From Isachenkonia alkalipeptolytica (lineage in GTDB: Bacteria; Bacillota; Clostridia; Peptostreptococcales; T1SED10-28), in assembly GCF_009910325.1 (NCBI RefSeq), contig NZ_SUMG01000003.1, positions 146,387 to 210,386 on the forward strand: a DNA stretch of 64,000 bases. The letters run 5' to 3'. The position numbers and the translations under genes were made by a program. The notes beneath the pieces were generated by a model that made no database searches, was not told the origin of the DNA, and worked only from the letters and a program-made list of their open reading frames with translations. Positions 1-8,527 of this stretch are shown here, in pieces (position 1 is the first letter of the stretch; the number at the start of each line of letters is the position of its first letter).

Positions 1-585
1 CTTCTATCCAATCAATCAAAATCTGGACGTAAAAGGTTAATTCAAGCTTCTGTTAGCTCAGAAAGCAGTATCAAAAATGAATACGATGAGAAAAGTTCAG
101 GTAAGAAAGCTGATTTCGGATCAGTCAAAAATGAAGATTTTACTGATGAGAAACGTATTGCTTTTGCACTTTTGGTTGAATATGGAGTTATACAAGTTAA
201 AGCAAAAGGTGTTCAAAGCTATAAGTGCTTTAAAGCCAGTGGTAATGCGGGGAAAGCATTTTTGGAGGATATTAAAAAATACTCGAAAACAGGTCTGACG
301 AAGGTCATCTGCAAAAAGAAAGGAATTAGTATTAATGATTTGGTGGCAAATACTTGGAGTCTTTGTGCTCAAGGAGAGCTTAAACTAGTATCATCTCCAG
401 CTAAAGCACTATTCTACGCAATTGATGACGAACTGAGTGATGACATACTAAATCAAATTGTAAATGACCAAGAAGAAAAAAGAGAAAAAAGGTTAAATGA
501 ATTTGTAGATTTTGTAGAAGCAATTGAACGCGGTGAGAAAGCTGAAGCGATTGTCAAAAAGGGATTAAATCTTGAGGTAAAATAA
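1..585 (+). CDS. 3' end of an unidentified gene upstream of brxL (partial)
   Basis: The reading frame is open from the first base of the window and ends 21 bp before brxL, so this is the C-terminal 194 residues of a longer protein whose start lies outside. A TTG at 172 could be mistaken for a start, but the frame continues upstream without a stop. The visible part is lysine- and glutamate-rich, with a possible winged-helix-like stretch and a charged helical tail (EEKREKRLNEFVDFVEAIE). I do not recognise the family. In type 1 BREX loci pglZ commonly precedes brxL, so a PglZ C-terminus is possible. A helicase C-terminus is another option. The tight spacing to brxL suggests one operon. Confidence 0.6.
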   Translation, partial: LLSNQSKSGRKRLIQASVSSESSIKNEYDEKSSGKKADFGSVKNEDFTDEKRIAFALLVEYGVIQVKAKGVQSYKCFKASGNAGKAFLEDIKKYSKTGLTKVICKKKGISINDLVANTWSLCAQGELKLVSSPAKALFYAIDDELSDDILNQIVNDQEEKREKRLNEFVDFVEAIERGEKAEAIVKKGLNLEVK

Positions 586-606
586 ATAAGCAACGGAGGT
601 GATTAC

Positions 607-2652
607 ATGGGAAATGCCATCGAAATCTCATTAAACCAAAAATTGAATAATACTTTTTCCGGCAGGGTAGTTCGAAAAGACCTTACCACAAAAATTAAAG
701 AAGGAGCGAATGTTCCGGTATACGTACTGGAGTACCTTCTCGGAATGTATTGCGCCACTGATGATGAAGAAATGATTCAGGAAGGGGTTCAGAAAGTTAA
801 AAACATCCTTTCGGATAATTTTGTGCGCCCGGATGAAGCTGAAAAGGTAAAATCAAAGATCCGGGAAGCCGGAATTTATACCGTTATTGATAAGCTTACG
901 GTAAAGCTTAACGAAAAGAAAGATGTATATGAAGCGGAATTTTCTAATCTTGGTATTAAAGGGGTGGAAATTGGATCCGGTTATGTACAGCAATTTGAGA
1001 AGCTGCTGGCAGGAGGAATCTGGTGTATTACAAAAGTAGAGTACTATTATGATGAGGAAGTAAGAAATTCCAGTCCGTTTTTTATCGGTAGTTTAAAACC
1101 CATTCAAATGCCAAACCTGGATCTAAATGAAATATTTAATGGCCGCAGGGAGTTTACTAAGGATGAATGGATTGCTGTGCTTCTTCGGTCTATTGGTATG
1201 GAGCCGACACAATTAGAAGATAAGGTTAAATGGCACCTGCTTGCCAGAATGATTCCATTAGTGGAAAACAATTATAACCTATGTGAGCTGGGGCCAAGAG
1301 GTACCGGTAAATCCCATGTGTATAAAGAAATCTCCCCTAATTCAATTTTAATATCCGGTGGACAAACAACGGTTGCGAACCTATTTTATAATATGAGTTC
1401 CCGTAAAATCGGCTTGGTCGGTTTATGGGATGTGGTGGCTTTTGATGAGGTGGCAGGAATCACTTTTAAAGACAAAGATGGTGTCCAGATCATGAAGGAC
1501 TTTATGGCATCGGGGTCCTTTGCTCGGGGAAAAGAACTGAAAAATGCCTCGGCTTCCATGGTCTTTGTCGGAAACATTAATCAAAGTGTGGATGTACTAT
1601 TAAAAACCTCGCATCTGTTTGATCCATTCCCGGAAGCGATGGCCTATGATTCAGCATTTTTTGATCGTATGCATGCCTATGTACCGGGGTGGGAAATCCC
1701 AAAATATCGACCGGACTTCTTTACACAGGAATACGGATTTATTTCCGATTACCTATCCGAGTTTTTTAGAGATATGCGTAAAAGGTCCTTCAGTGATGCA
1801 ACCGATCAATATTTCAATTTAGGTAGCAATTTAAATCAACGGGATACCATTGCTGTTCGTAAAACCGTATCCGGGCTTATTAAATTAATTTACCCAAATG
1901 GTGAGTACACTAAAGAAGAGTTAGAAGAGATTCTTCGGTATGCATTAGTAACCAGAAGAAGAGTTAAGGAGCAATTGAAGAAAATTGGCGGCATGGAGTT
2001 TTATGATGTGCACTTCTCCTATATCCATAAAGACACTTTCGAAGAGGAATTTGTATCCGTGCCGGAACAAGGTGGAGATAAGCTCATCCCTCAAGGTCAA
2101 TCGAAAGCAGGGCATGTTTATACTATCGCCCATGGTGATTCAGGGATGATTGGTGCATATAAAATCGAGACGGAAGTTGTTCCGGGCACAGGAAAGTTTG
2201 AACGGACCGGGCTTGGTTCCAACCGGGAAGCTAAAGAACACATTTCTACTGCATTTAACTACTTTAAAGCAAATAAGAAAAATATTAGTGGTACCATCTC
2301 GACTCAAAATAATGATTATTTAATGCATATACAGGATATGCAAGGTATCGGTATGACACCGGATCTCACGCTAGCTGCTTTTGTAGCATTATGTTCCGGT
2401 GCACTGAAAAAACCGGTACAAAGTCAGCTAGTGGTTTTAGGGGATATGAGCATCGGCGGAACCATTAATAAAGTGGAAGAACTATCAACCGTGCTACAGG
2501 TTTGTTTTGATGCCGGAGCGAAAAAAATCCTTCTTCCAATGGCCTCCGCAGTGGATATTGCCACGGTACCACCGGATTTATTTGCAAAGTTTCAGGTATC
2601 TTTTTATCAGAGCCCGGAAGATGCAGTGTTTAAGGCGATGGGGGTGGAGTAG
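607..2652 (+). CDS. brxL: BREX system AAA+/Lon-like protein BrxL
   Basis: 681 residues. The start ATG follows AACGGAGGTGATTAC. Residues 1-190 match the N-terminal region typical of BrxL. The AAA+ core shows a Walker A motif, GPRGTGKS, at 229-236 and a Walker B-like DVVAFDE at about 275-281. The C-terminal 120 residues form a Lon-protease-like domain (GIGMTPDLTLAAFVAL, then GDMSIGGTINKV). I see no clear catalytic serine at the usual Lon position. BrxL is the DNA-binding ATPase effector of type 1 BREX phage defence, working with BrxA, BrxB, BrxC, PglX and PglZ. Those would lie upstream, outside the window. The gene begins a run of AT-rich co-directional genes that look like a defence island. 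Confidence 0.93.
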   Translation: MGNAIEISLNQKLNNTFSGRVVRKDLTTKIKEGANVPVYVLEYLLGMYCATDDEEMIQEGVQKVKNILSDNFVRPDEAEKVKSKIREAGIYTVIDKLTVKLNEKKDVYEAEFSNLGIKGVEIGSGYVQQFEKLLAGGIWCITKVEYYYDEEVRNSSPFFIGSLKPIQMPNLDLNEIFNGRREFTKDEWIAVLLRSIGMEPTQLEDKVKWHLLARMIPLVENNYNLCELGPRGTGKSHVYKEISPNSILISGGQTTVANLFYNMSSRKIGLVGLWDVVAFDEVAGITFKDKDGVQIMKDFMASGSFARGKELKNASASMVFVGNINQSVDVLLKTSHLFDPFPEAMAYDSAFFDRMHAYVPGWEIPKYRPDFFTQEYGFISDYLSEFFRDMRKRSFSDATDQYFNLGSNLNQRDTIAVRKTVSGLIKLIYPNGEYTKEELEEILRYALVTRRRVKEQLKKIGGMEFYDVHFSYIHKDTFEEEFVSVPEQGGDKLIPQGQSKAGHVYTIAHGDSGMIGAYKIETEVVPGTGKFERTGLGSNREAKEHISTAFNYFKANKKNISGTISTQNNDYLMHIQDMQGIGMTPDLTLAAFVALCSGALKKPVQSQLVVLGDMSIGGTINKVEELSTVLQVCFDAGAKKILLPMASAVDIATVPPDLFAKFQVSFYQSPEDAVFKAMGVE

Positions 2653-2657
2653 AGCCT

Positions 2658-3242
2658 ATGAAATCATTAAACTGGGACGATATCAAATCCTTCGCGAATT
2701 CAAAGTTTCATGTTTTTGCTACGGATGACGGTTTAGATTGGTGTAAGAAATCTTGGGAGATGATAAGCAGTAGAGGTATGAATACTTTTAATAGTGATGA
2801 AGAACGATTAATTGTAGAATTAAGAGTTCTCACTTTAGGTATTATCTATAATGAATTTTTCGATTTAATTGATCATGAATACTTTGATGATTCAATGATC
2901 GAAAGTGAGGATTGGCTGTGCGAAGATGAAACAATGTTACTATGTAGCTTCTATAACAAATATCCAGACCCGGAAAACCGAATAAATAAAATTAATGATT
3001 TGATTGATGATTTATCCTTGCGTTCCGAAATCGCTAGAACGTTAGTCAGTGGATATGGTGGGCCGGATCGTTTATTTATATCTTTGTTATCCACTGCATA
3101 CACAAAAACTGGTGATGATAATTATGCATATTATTTTGAAAATGAGGTAAATATATACAATGAAGTAACATATGAAGAAGAGCGGGCTTTGTATTGGATC
3201 TATCAAGAATTTTGTAGAAATCCAAAGGAGAATTGTATGTAG
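2658..3242 (+). CDS. Hypothetical acidic protein in BREX island
   Basis: 194 residues, starting 5 bp after the brxL stop, so very likely translated from the brxL mRNA. There is no signal peptide or membrane segment. The protein is acidic and predicted mostly helical, with many aromatic residues (MKSLNWDDIKSFANSKF at the start, ERALYWIYQEFC near the end). I recognise no motif or family. The position directly after brxL and the AT-rich composition suggest a BREX-associated accessory or unrelated defence gene. Confidence 0.75.
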   Translation: MKSLNWDDIKSFANSKFHVFATDDGLDWCKKSWEMISSRGMNTFNSDEERLIVELRVLTLGIIYNEFFDLIDHEYFDDSMIESEDWLCEDETMLLCSFYNKYPDPENRINKINDLIDDLSLRSEIARTLVSGYGGPDRLFISLLSTAYTKTGDDNYAYYFENEVNIYNEVTYEEERALYWIYQEFCRNPKENCM

Positions 3243-3346
3243 TGGTAAAACTTTAGGTGGGAATTTGATTCGAGTAATTCAGACTAATTGCAGAAGTTAA
3301 GGCTGTGGTTACCATTGATGAGCGTTAGATCAAGGAGGGAATATGG

Positions 3347-4750
3347 ATGGATAGTAGAGAAGAAAAAATAATTAATGATATTCAATCAGATAAGCCTCAC
3401 GTGTGGTTAAGTGCTTTAAAGTCTTTTTCTGAATTAGATCAGGGCAGTAATCATAAGGGTATTAAATATATTGAAAATAAATTCTCCGATTCAAATGCAG
3501 ACCTAAATAAATATGATTTAAAAAACAAAGTGCCAAATATTTATAAAACTGAATCACAATTAATTAGAAGTTATTTGGATGAAGATGAGATAGCTTCTTT
3601 TTGCTATGCAATAATAAAGCAGACTACTAAAAGCAAACTAAAAAAAGAGGCAATGGAAGATCTTCTCTATTTAATAAGCAGTGGAAATTATATTGCTAAA
3701 AGAGAAATTAATAAATTAACTGAAAGCCAACGACAAGAGTTTACTGAGACAGCGTTTTTTAATAAAAAATACAGAAACAACCCTCATGTTAATACATTAC
3801 TTAAGTTGAGAAAATACATAATGGATATTGCATTGGATGATGAAAATCTACTTAATAAATGGAATAGGCTTGAACGGTCTGAACAACTAAAAACCATTTA
3901 TATTCGCTTATCCAATAATAGAAACATGGAAGTACTAAACGGTTTAAATGAAGGCGATCCTATAGTTAATTCCATTTTGGATTTAATTAATGAAAGCCCC
4001 AATACGCAATATAAAAGTAAAGAATTAGATAAATTTAAAGAGTTATTGAATAAGTTTGTAGCTGAAAGTGCCACAAATATGGAAGAACCAATTAATGCAA
4101 AATATTTGCTTCCTAAATGCTTTTATTCCTCTAAGACAAAAGTAGAGTATTGTGAAGGTAGAGAATGGAAAAAACAAGACACAATTTATTGTCCGCGCTT
4201 AGGAAGTAGTTGTCCTGCAAAAGAAGCGGGTGATTATCCTATATATCCGAATATAGGACGGAAATGGCATGAGTGGTCACTTCATGAGATTCTTGATATT
4301 GGTGGGTATCTCCACTCAAAAGAGGATAAAGAGTTTGTTAACGGCCTAAGTGGTTGGGTTAATAGACTCAATGAGATAAGAAATACTTTAAAGTGTAGCA
4401 AATGCGGACAACCACTTGTACCGGATTTAAAGTATGCTAAAAATATGGCTAAATACAGAAGAACCGTATTCTACTGTAAAGATCAATGTGATAAAAATAC
4501 AAACATTTATATCAGCCATTGTTGGTGTTGTAACAAGACGATAGACAATAGAGTTGATAAAGTAAAAGTAAACAATTACTATTTGTGTAGAAATTGTGGA
4601 TCTGGAGAAAGGGGAAACTATAGAAGGGATTACTGTCCGGATTGTGGTAGTTATGCTATGCACTTCAATGAAGATTATCCGAAGGGAGAAAAGATGAAGT
4701 GTAATGCATGTGAATATATTATAAAAATTCCTAATAGGTGCCTTGAATAA
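3347..4750 (+). CDS. Hypothetical protein with C-terminal zinc ribbons
   Basis: 467 residues. ATG at 3347 follows AAGGAGGGAATATGG; a nearby ATG at 3344 is out of frame. The N-terminal 250 residues are helical and charged, without a recognisable domain. The C-terminal 130 residues carry repeated cysteine pairs: CSKCGQP, CWCCNK, CRNCGSG, CPDCGS and CNAC, the pattern of two or three zinc ribbons or treble clefs. Such modules usually bind nucleic acid or protein. It lies between brxL and a GmrSD-type nuclease gene, in the same direction, so it is a candidate defence gene of unknown mechanism. I do not recognise the family. Confidence 0.75.
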   Translation: MDSREEKIINDIQSDKPHVWLSALKSFSELDQGSNHKGIKYIENKFSDSNADLNKYDLKNKVPNIYKTESQLIRSYLDEDEIASFCYAIIKQTTKSKLKKEAMEDLLYLISSGNYIAKREINKLTESQRQEFTETAFFNKKYRNNPHVNTLLKLRKYIMDIALDDENLLNKWNRLERSEQLKTIYIRLSNNRNMEVLNGLNEGDPIVNSILDLINESPNTQYKSKELDKFKELLNKFVAESATNMEEPINAKYLLPKCFYSSKTKVEYCEGREWKKQDTIYCPRLGSSCPAKEAGDYPIYPNIGRKWHEWSLHEILDIGGYLHSKEDKEFVNGLSGWVNRLNEIRNTLKCSKCGQPLVPDLKYAKNMAKYRRTVFYCKDQCDKNTNIYISHCWCCNKTIDNRVDKVKVNNYYLCRNCGSGERGNYRRDYCPDCGSYAMHFNEDYPKGEKMKCNACEYIIKIPNRCLE

Positions 4751-4830
4751 ACACTAAATTATACGATGAAGCTAATAAGCTAATAGTAATAACAAGAATT
4801 ACAATTAAATGCTAAAGAGGAGGATAATTG

Positions 4831-6894
4831 ATGCAAGCAAATGAAACCAGAGTAGAAGATTTCTTATCAGCAAATAAAACCAAATATGTAATACCGGTAT
4901 ATCAGCGTAATTATGATTGGACAATTAATCAATGTCGCCAGCTGTTTCAAGATATTTTAGAGGTGGGTTCAAGAGAAAGCTTAGACACCCATTTTATAGG
5001 TAGTATTGTGTACATACATGATGATATTTATACTTCCTCAAGGATCAAAGAATTGACAATCATTGATGGCCAGCAACGTTTAACAACCCTTACGTTAATT
5101 TATGTAGCATTATATAAACTTGCAATTGAATTAGAGGATGAAGAGTTGAAAAGCGAAGTATATGAGACTTATCTCATCAATAAGTTTGATCAAAGCAAAG
5201 AAAAAATCAAGCTCAGGGCAACGGATGAGAACGACAAAGCATTAACCTTTCTTCTTAGAGAAAATAAAAATGAAAATTTCCCTAAATATTCTAAGGTAAT
5301 CGATAATTATGATTTTCTTAAAGCAAGTATCAATGAGAAGAACTACCAATATGTGTTAAAAGGGTTAGGGAATTTAATGTTTGTTGAAATCTCTCTAGAC
5401 AGGGATAAGGACAACCCCCAGAGAATTTTCGAAAGCTTAAACTCAACAGGATTAGAGTTAACTCAAGCAGACTTAATTAGAAATTATATTTTAATGGGAT
5501 TAGAAAGAACGCAGCAAAAGAAGATATATGAAGAGTACTGGACCGTTATAGAGGAATACGCTAAAGAAGAAAAAAGCAACACAAGCAAAGTGTCGGATTT
5601 TATTCGAGACTATCTTACCCTATTAAATAAAAGAATACCGAATAAAAAACGTGTGTATGAAGAGTTTAAGCTGAAATATCCTACATCTTCATTTAATGTA
5701 CTGGAATCAAGTTTGATGAAAATGAAACAATATGTAAGCCATTACAACAAGTTGATAAACCCACAAAACGAAACGGATAAGGATATAAAGGAGCAACTGG
5801 AATACATTGATCGCTTGGAAATAAATGTCGCATTTCCATTTTTGCTTAAGGTTTACGATGATTATTGTAAAAAGGATATAGACAAAGAATGTTTTATAAG
5901 TATTTTGGAGCTGGTACAAACCTTTACTTGGCGAAGATTTATTTGTGGTCTTCCTACGAATGCCCTTAACAAAATTTTTATGAACTTATCGGAAAAAGTA
6001 GAGAAAAATGATTATCTTCCATCTATCCAACGTGCTTTTAAAGTTAAGAAAGGGTCCCAGCGATTACCTGGGGATAAGGAAGTTCTCGAAAGCCTTAAAG
6101 TTAAAGATGTCTATAATATAAAATCAAAGAATAGGATTTATTTACTTGAACGATTAGAAAACCACAATAATTCAGAAAAAGTTAGTATCCTGGATAATAA
6201 TAAGATTACGGTAGAACACATCTTCCCACAAAACCCGGATCCGAAATGGAAGATTAAACTGGAACCTGCAGAATATAAAGCCGTTAAAGAAAATTATTTA
6301 AATACGCTATCGAACTTAACACTTTCTGGAAACAACGGAAAGTTAAGCAATAAAATTTTTGAGGAAAAAAAGAACTTGCCTGACTATGGATACGGTGATA
6401 GTAGACTTTGGCTTAACAAGGACCTTGCAAAATTTGAGAAATGGGGCATTAATGAGCTTGAAAGAAGGTATGAAAGATTAAGTAGTAGGTTTCTTGAAAT
6501 ATGGAAATATCCTGATGTTGAGCTTGATGAAAACCAAGAAAACGGAGAGGTTAATATTTTTGATGCTGAAGAACCAAGACATAAGAAATTAGATTATGCT
6601 ATATTTTTTGACCAAAAGATAGAAACAAATCAAGTTTCAAAGCTTTATTTGGAAGTTATTCGACAGCTGTTTGAACTACAACCGGATACTTTTTTTACTA
6701 CAGATTTATCCTTAAAGATTGGTTTAACCAAAGATGCAGAAGCGATGCGATTAAGAGAGCCAAGAAAGATTAATGATAACTACTATATCGAAACAAATAT
6801 TGATAATAACGGGAAATTTGAAAGACTCAAACAACTGCTCACGGTATTTGATCTTGAAGATGAGCTAGTAATAAAATATATGAATGAAGGGTAA
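4831..6894 (+). CDS. DUF262/DUF1524 (GmrSD/BrxU-like) type IV restriction nuclease
   Basis: 687 residues. ATG at 4831 sits 7 bp after GAGGAGGA and is preferred over the TTG just before it. The N-terminal DUF262 domain has IPVYQRNYDW (about 21-30) and DGQQR (79-83), the nucleotide-hydrolysing ParB/Srx-like motif. The DUF1524 domain has the His-Me finger signature VEHIFPQ (about 460-466). The last 100 residues look like an extra winged-helix domain. Fused DUF262-DUF1524 proteins include GmrSD and BrxU, which cut modified phage DNA using NTP, and BrxU is encoded with BREX genes. The context here supports a role complementing BREX against phages with modified bases. Substrate specificity is inferred only. 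Confidence 0.88.
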   Translation: MQANETRVEDFLSANKTKYVIPVYQRNYDWTINQCRQLFQDILEVGSRESLDTHFIGSIVYIHDDIYTSSRIKELTIIDGQQRLTTLTLIYVALYKLAIELEDEELKSEVYETYLINKFDQSKEKIKLRATDENDKALTFLLRENKNENFPKYSKVIDNYDFLKASINEKNYQYVLKGLGNLMFVEISLDRDKDNPQRIFESLNSTGLELTQADLIRNYILMGLERTQQKKIYEEYWTVIEEYAKEEKSNTSKVSDFIRDYLTLLNKRIPNKKRVYEEFKLKYPTSSFNVLESSLMKMKQYVSHYNKLINPQNETDKDIKEQLEYIDRLEINVAFPFLLKVYDDYCKKDIDKECFISILELVQTFTWRRFICGLPTNALNKIFMNLSEKVEKNDYLPSIQRAFKVKKGSQRLPGDKEVLESLKVKDVYNIKSKNRIYLLERLENHNNSEKVSILDNNKITVEHIFPQNPDPKWKIKLEPAEYKAVKENYLNTLSNLTLSGNNGKLSNKIFEEKKNLPDYGYGDSRLWLNKDLAKFEKWGINELERRYERLSSRFLEIWKYPDVELDENQENGEVNIFDAEEPRHKKLDYAIFFDQKIETNQVSKLYLEVIRQLFELQPDTFFTTDLSLKIGLTKDAEAMRLREPRKINDNYYIETNIDNNGKFERLKQLLTVFDLEDELVIKYMNEG

Positions 6895-6942
6895 GGCGTT
6901 TCGCAAATTAATACTAAATTATACACCCAGGGAGGTTGGGAT

Positions 6943-8181
6943 ATGGAGCTTATGATCGTAATTGGCTTGCTTTTAATAATCATAGCTTTTGTAATCATAA
7001 ATAAAAAGAAAAATACAAAGATAGAAGATGCTGAAATGAATTCTTTTGAACTTATGGAGTTTGAAGGAGATAGTGTATTATTGCCGATAGAAAAAAATCC
7101 GGTACTAAACTTAAAAGAGAAAGCAAATATGGTTGAGATTACCGATGACACAGTAATAGCCAGGATAACCCAAGGGTTTCCGAACTTCGCCAATAAAGCG
7201 GCAAGCACTGTAACGAATAAAGCTATAGAGAATGCTGAGATCTACAAAGTTATTATTCCCAAGGGTGAGACCCTTACAAAGTCTAAGAATATGAAAAACG
7301 CCTATCGTGGTTATTATCGAAATGCTAAAAGCATAAAAGGACAAGCAAACCTGGTGAAGGTGGATCCTAAAAACTTATCGAAAGCCACGAAGGCTGCGAA
7401 TATTGGTGCTAATGCTGTGAACGTAGGTGCCCTGGTTGTAGGACAGTATTACATGGCTGAGATTAATTCAAAACTTGAAACAATGAGTGAAAGTATTAGT
7501 AAGATCAGTGACTTTCAACAAAGGGAGTTTAAGAGTCGCATTACATCGTTGGTTGCCCTGGTTGGCGAAGTATCCCAGTTCAGTGCAGAAATCCTAGAAA
7601 ATGATGAATTGAGAGAAAGGAAACTTAACATGTTGGAAGCCCGAAAAGCAGATGCTATCCAATTACTAGGACAAGTAAATGAGACGATTACAGATCTTAC
7701 TCATAGCAATACGGAACCAAACTATAAAGACTATCAAAAGACGGTAGACGATTTTAATCGATTACTGGAATTTCAAAATGTATTGATTGCTACACTAGAA
7801 GAAATCAGTAAGCTAACATACCTATTAGGAAAGGGAGAAATATCTAATGAATTAAGTTATGCAACCTACAATAAATACAAAAATGTCGCTGAAGGAGCAA
7901 GGGACGCGCTGGAGGTGTGGCATAGCAAACATTTAGAAATGCATCAAATAGATTTGTCAAATAACCGGAGAACCAAGCGAGGTATTGAAGGTTACATTGG
8001 AAAGATCCCAGTCTTAAAGGATGAGAAGTGGAAATACAAAACCTTGGAACAAGGACTGGCTGAAAATATTAATGCAATTAGCAATTTAAGATTTAAAAGT
8101 GAAAAAGTACCGATGGAAGTTTATAATCAGGATGTGAAAATTATCTTGAAAGAGGGGAAGTATTATTATTTACCTGATTAA
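6943..8181 (+). CDS. Membrane-anchored coiled-coil protein, unknown function
   Basis: 412 residues. The start ATG follows CAGGGAGGTTGGGAT. One N-terminal membrane segment (residues 3-19, IVIGLLLIIIAFVIIN) is followed by lysines, so most of the protein should be cytoplasmic. A second alanine/glycine-rich hydrophobic stretch lies near residue 150-165 (NIGANAVNVGALVVGQYY). Residues about 165-320 look like a coiled coil. I do not recognise the family. It is co-directional with the preceding nuclease gene and 48 bp away, and ends the AT-rich island before the first dispersed repeats. A membrane-associated defence or sensor role is only a guess. Confidence 0.7.
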   Translation: MELMIVIGLLLIIIAFVIINKKKNTKIEDAEMNSFELMEFEGDSVLLPIEKNPVLNLKEKANMVEITDDTVIARITQGFPNFANKAASTVTNKAIENAEIYKVIIPKGETLTKSKNMKNAYRGYYRNAKSIKGQANLVKVDPKNLSKATKAANIGANAVNVGALVVGQYYMAEINSKLETMSESISKISDFQQREFKSRITSLVALVGEVSQFSAEILENDELRERKLNMLEARKADAIQLLGQVNETITDLTHSNTEPNYKDYQKTVDDFNRLLEFQNVLIATLEEISKLTYLLGKGEISNELSYATYNKYKNVAEGARDALEVWHSKHLEMHQIDLSNNRRTKRGIEGYIGKIPVLKDEKWKYKTLEQGLAENINAISNLRFKSEKVPMEVYNQDVKIILKEGKYYYLPD

Positions 8182-8224
8182 CTATGCCCTTTTAAGGAGA
8201 ATAAGGTATAAAAAACATGAAAAA

Positions 8225-8251
8225 CTCACAGAGGACGGTACCTATGTGAGG
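8225..8251. repeat. Degenerate end of the CTCAC/GTGAG repeat family
   Basis: CTCACAGAGGACGG followed by TATGTGAGG matches the left end found throughout the window, with a changed core. The intergenic stretch 8182-8527 otherwise holds the second partial end at 8274-8297 and low-complexity sequence with no gene I can support. Confidence 0.7.
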
Positions 8252-8273
8252 TTGAAATTTAAACATATATATC

Positions 8274-8297
8274 ACTCGGGAACAGTGGTTTTGTGAG
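8274..8297. repeat. Second partial repeat end
   Basis: CACTCGGGAACAGTGGTTTTGTGAG keeps the GTGGTTTTGTGAG half of the left-end hairpin and is followed by ATACAAACG, as in complete copies. It lies 22 bp after another partial end. Confidence 0.6.
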
Positions 8298-8527
8298 ATC
8301 GCCATACAAACGCATATAGAAATAACCTATGTAACTGTTCAAGAAACACTGAGGCACGCTTTCTTTCTGCTATAGAAATCGAAACGAATAGAGAGCAATA
8401 TTTTTGATCTATGGTACTAATCCAGAAAAAACTATTATTAAAAATGAAAGTCCCGACAAGAATACAGGTGAATATCCGTCCTTGTCGGATCTTTTGGTAA
8501 AAATGATTATTGGGGAGGATCACACTG

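Noticed and set aside
607..2652. Calling the gene a Lon protease
   Set aside because: It is shorter than Lon, has the BrxL N-terminal region and lacks a clear catalytic serine; BrxL fits better.
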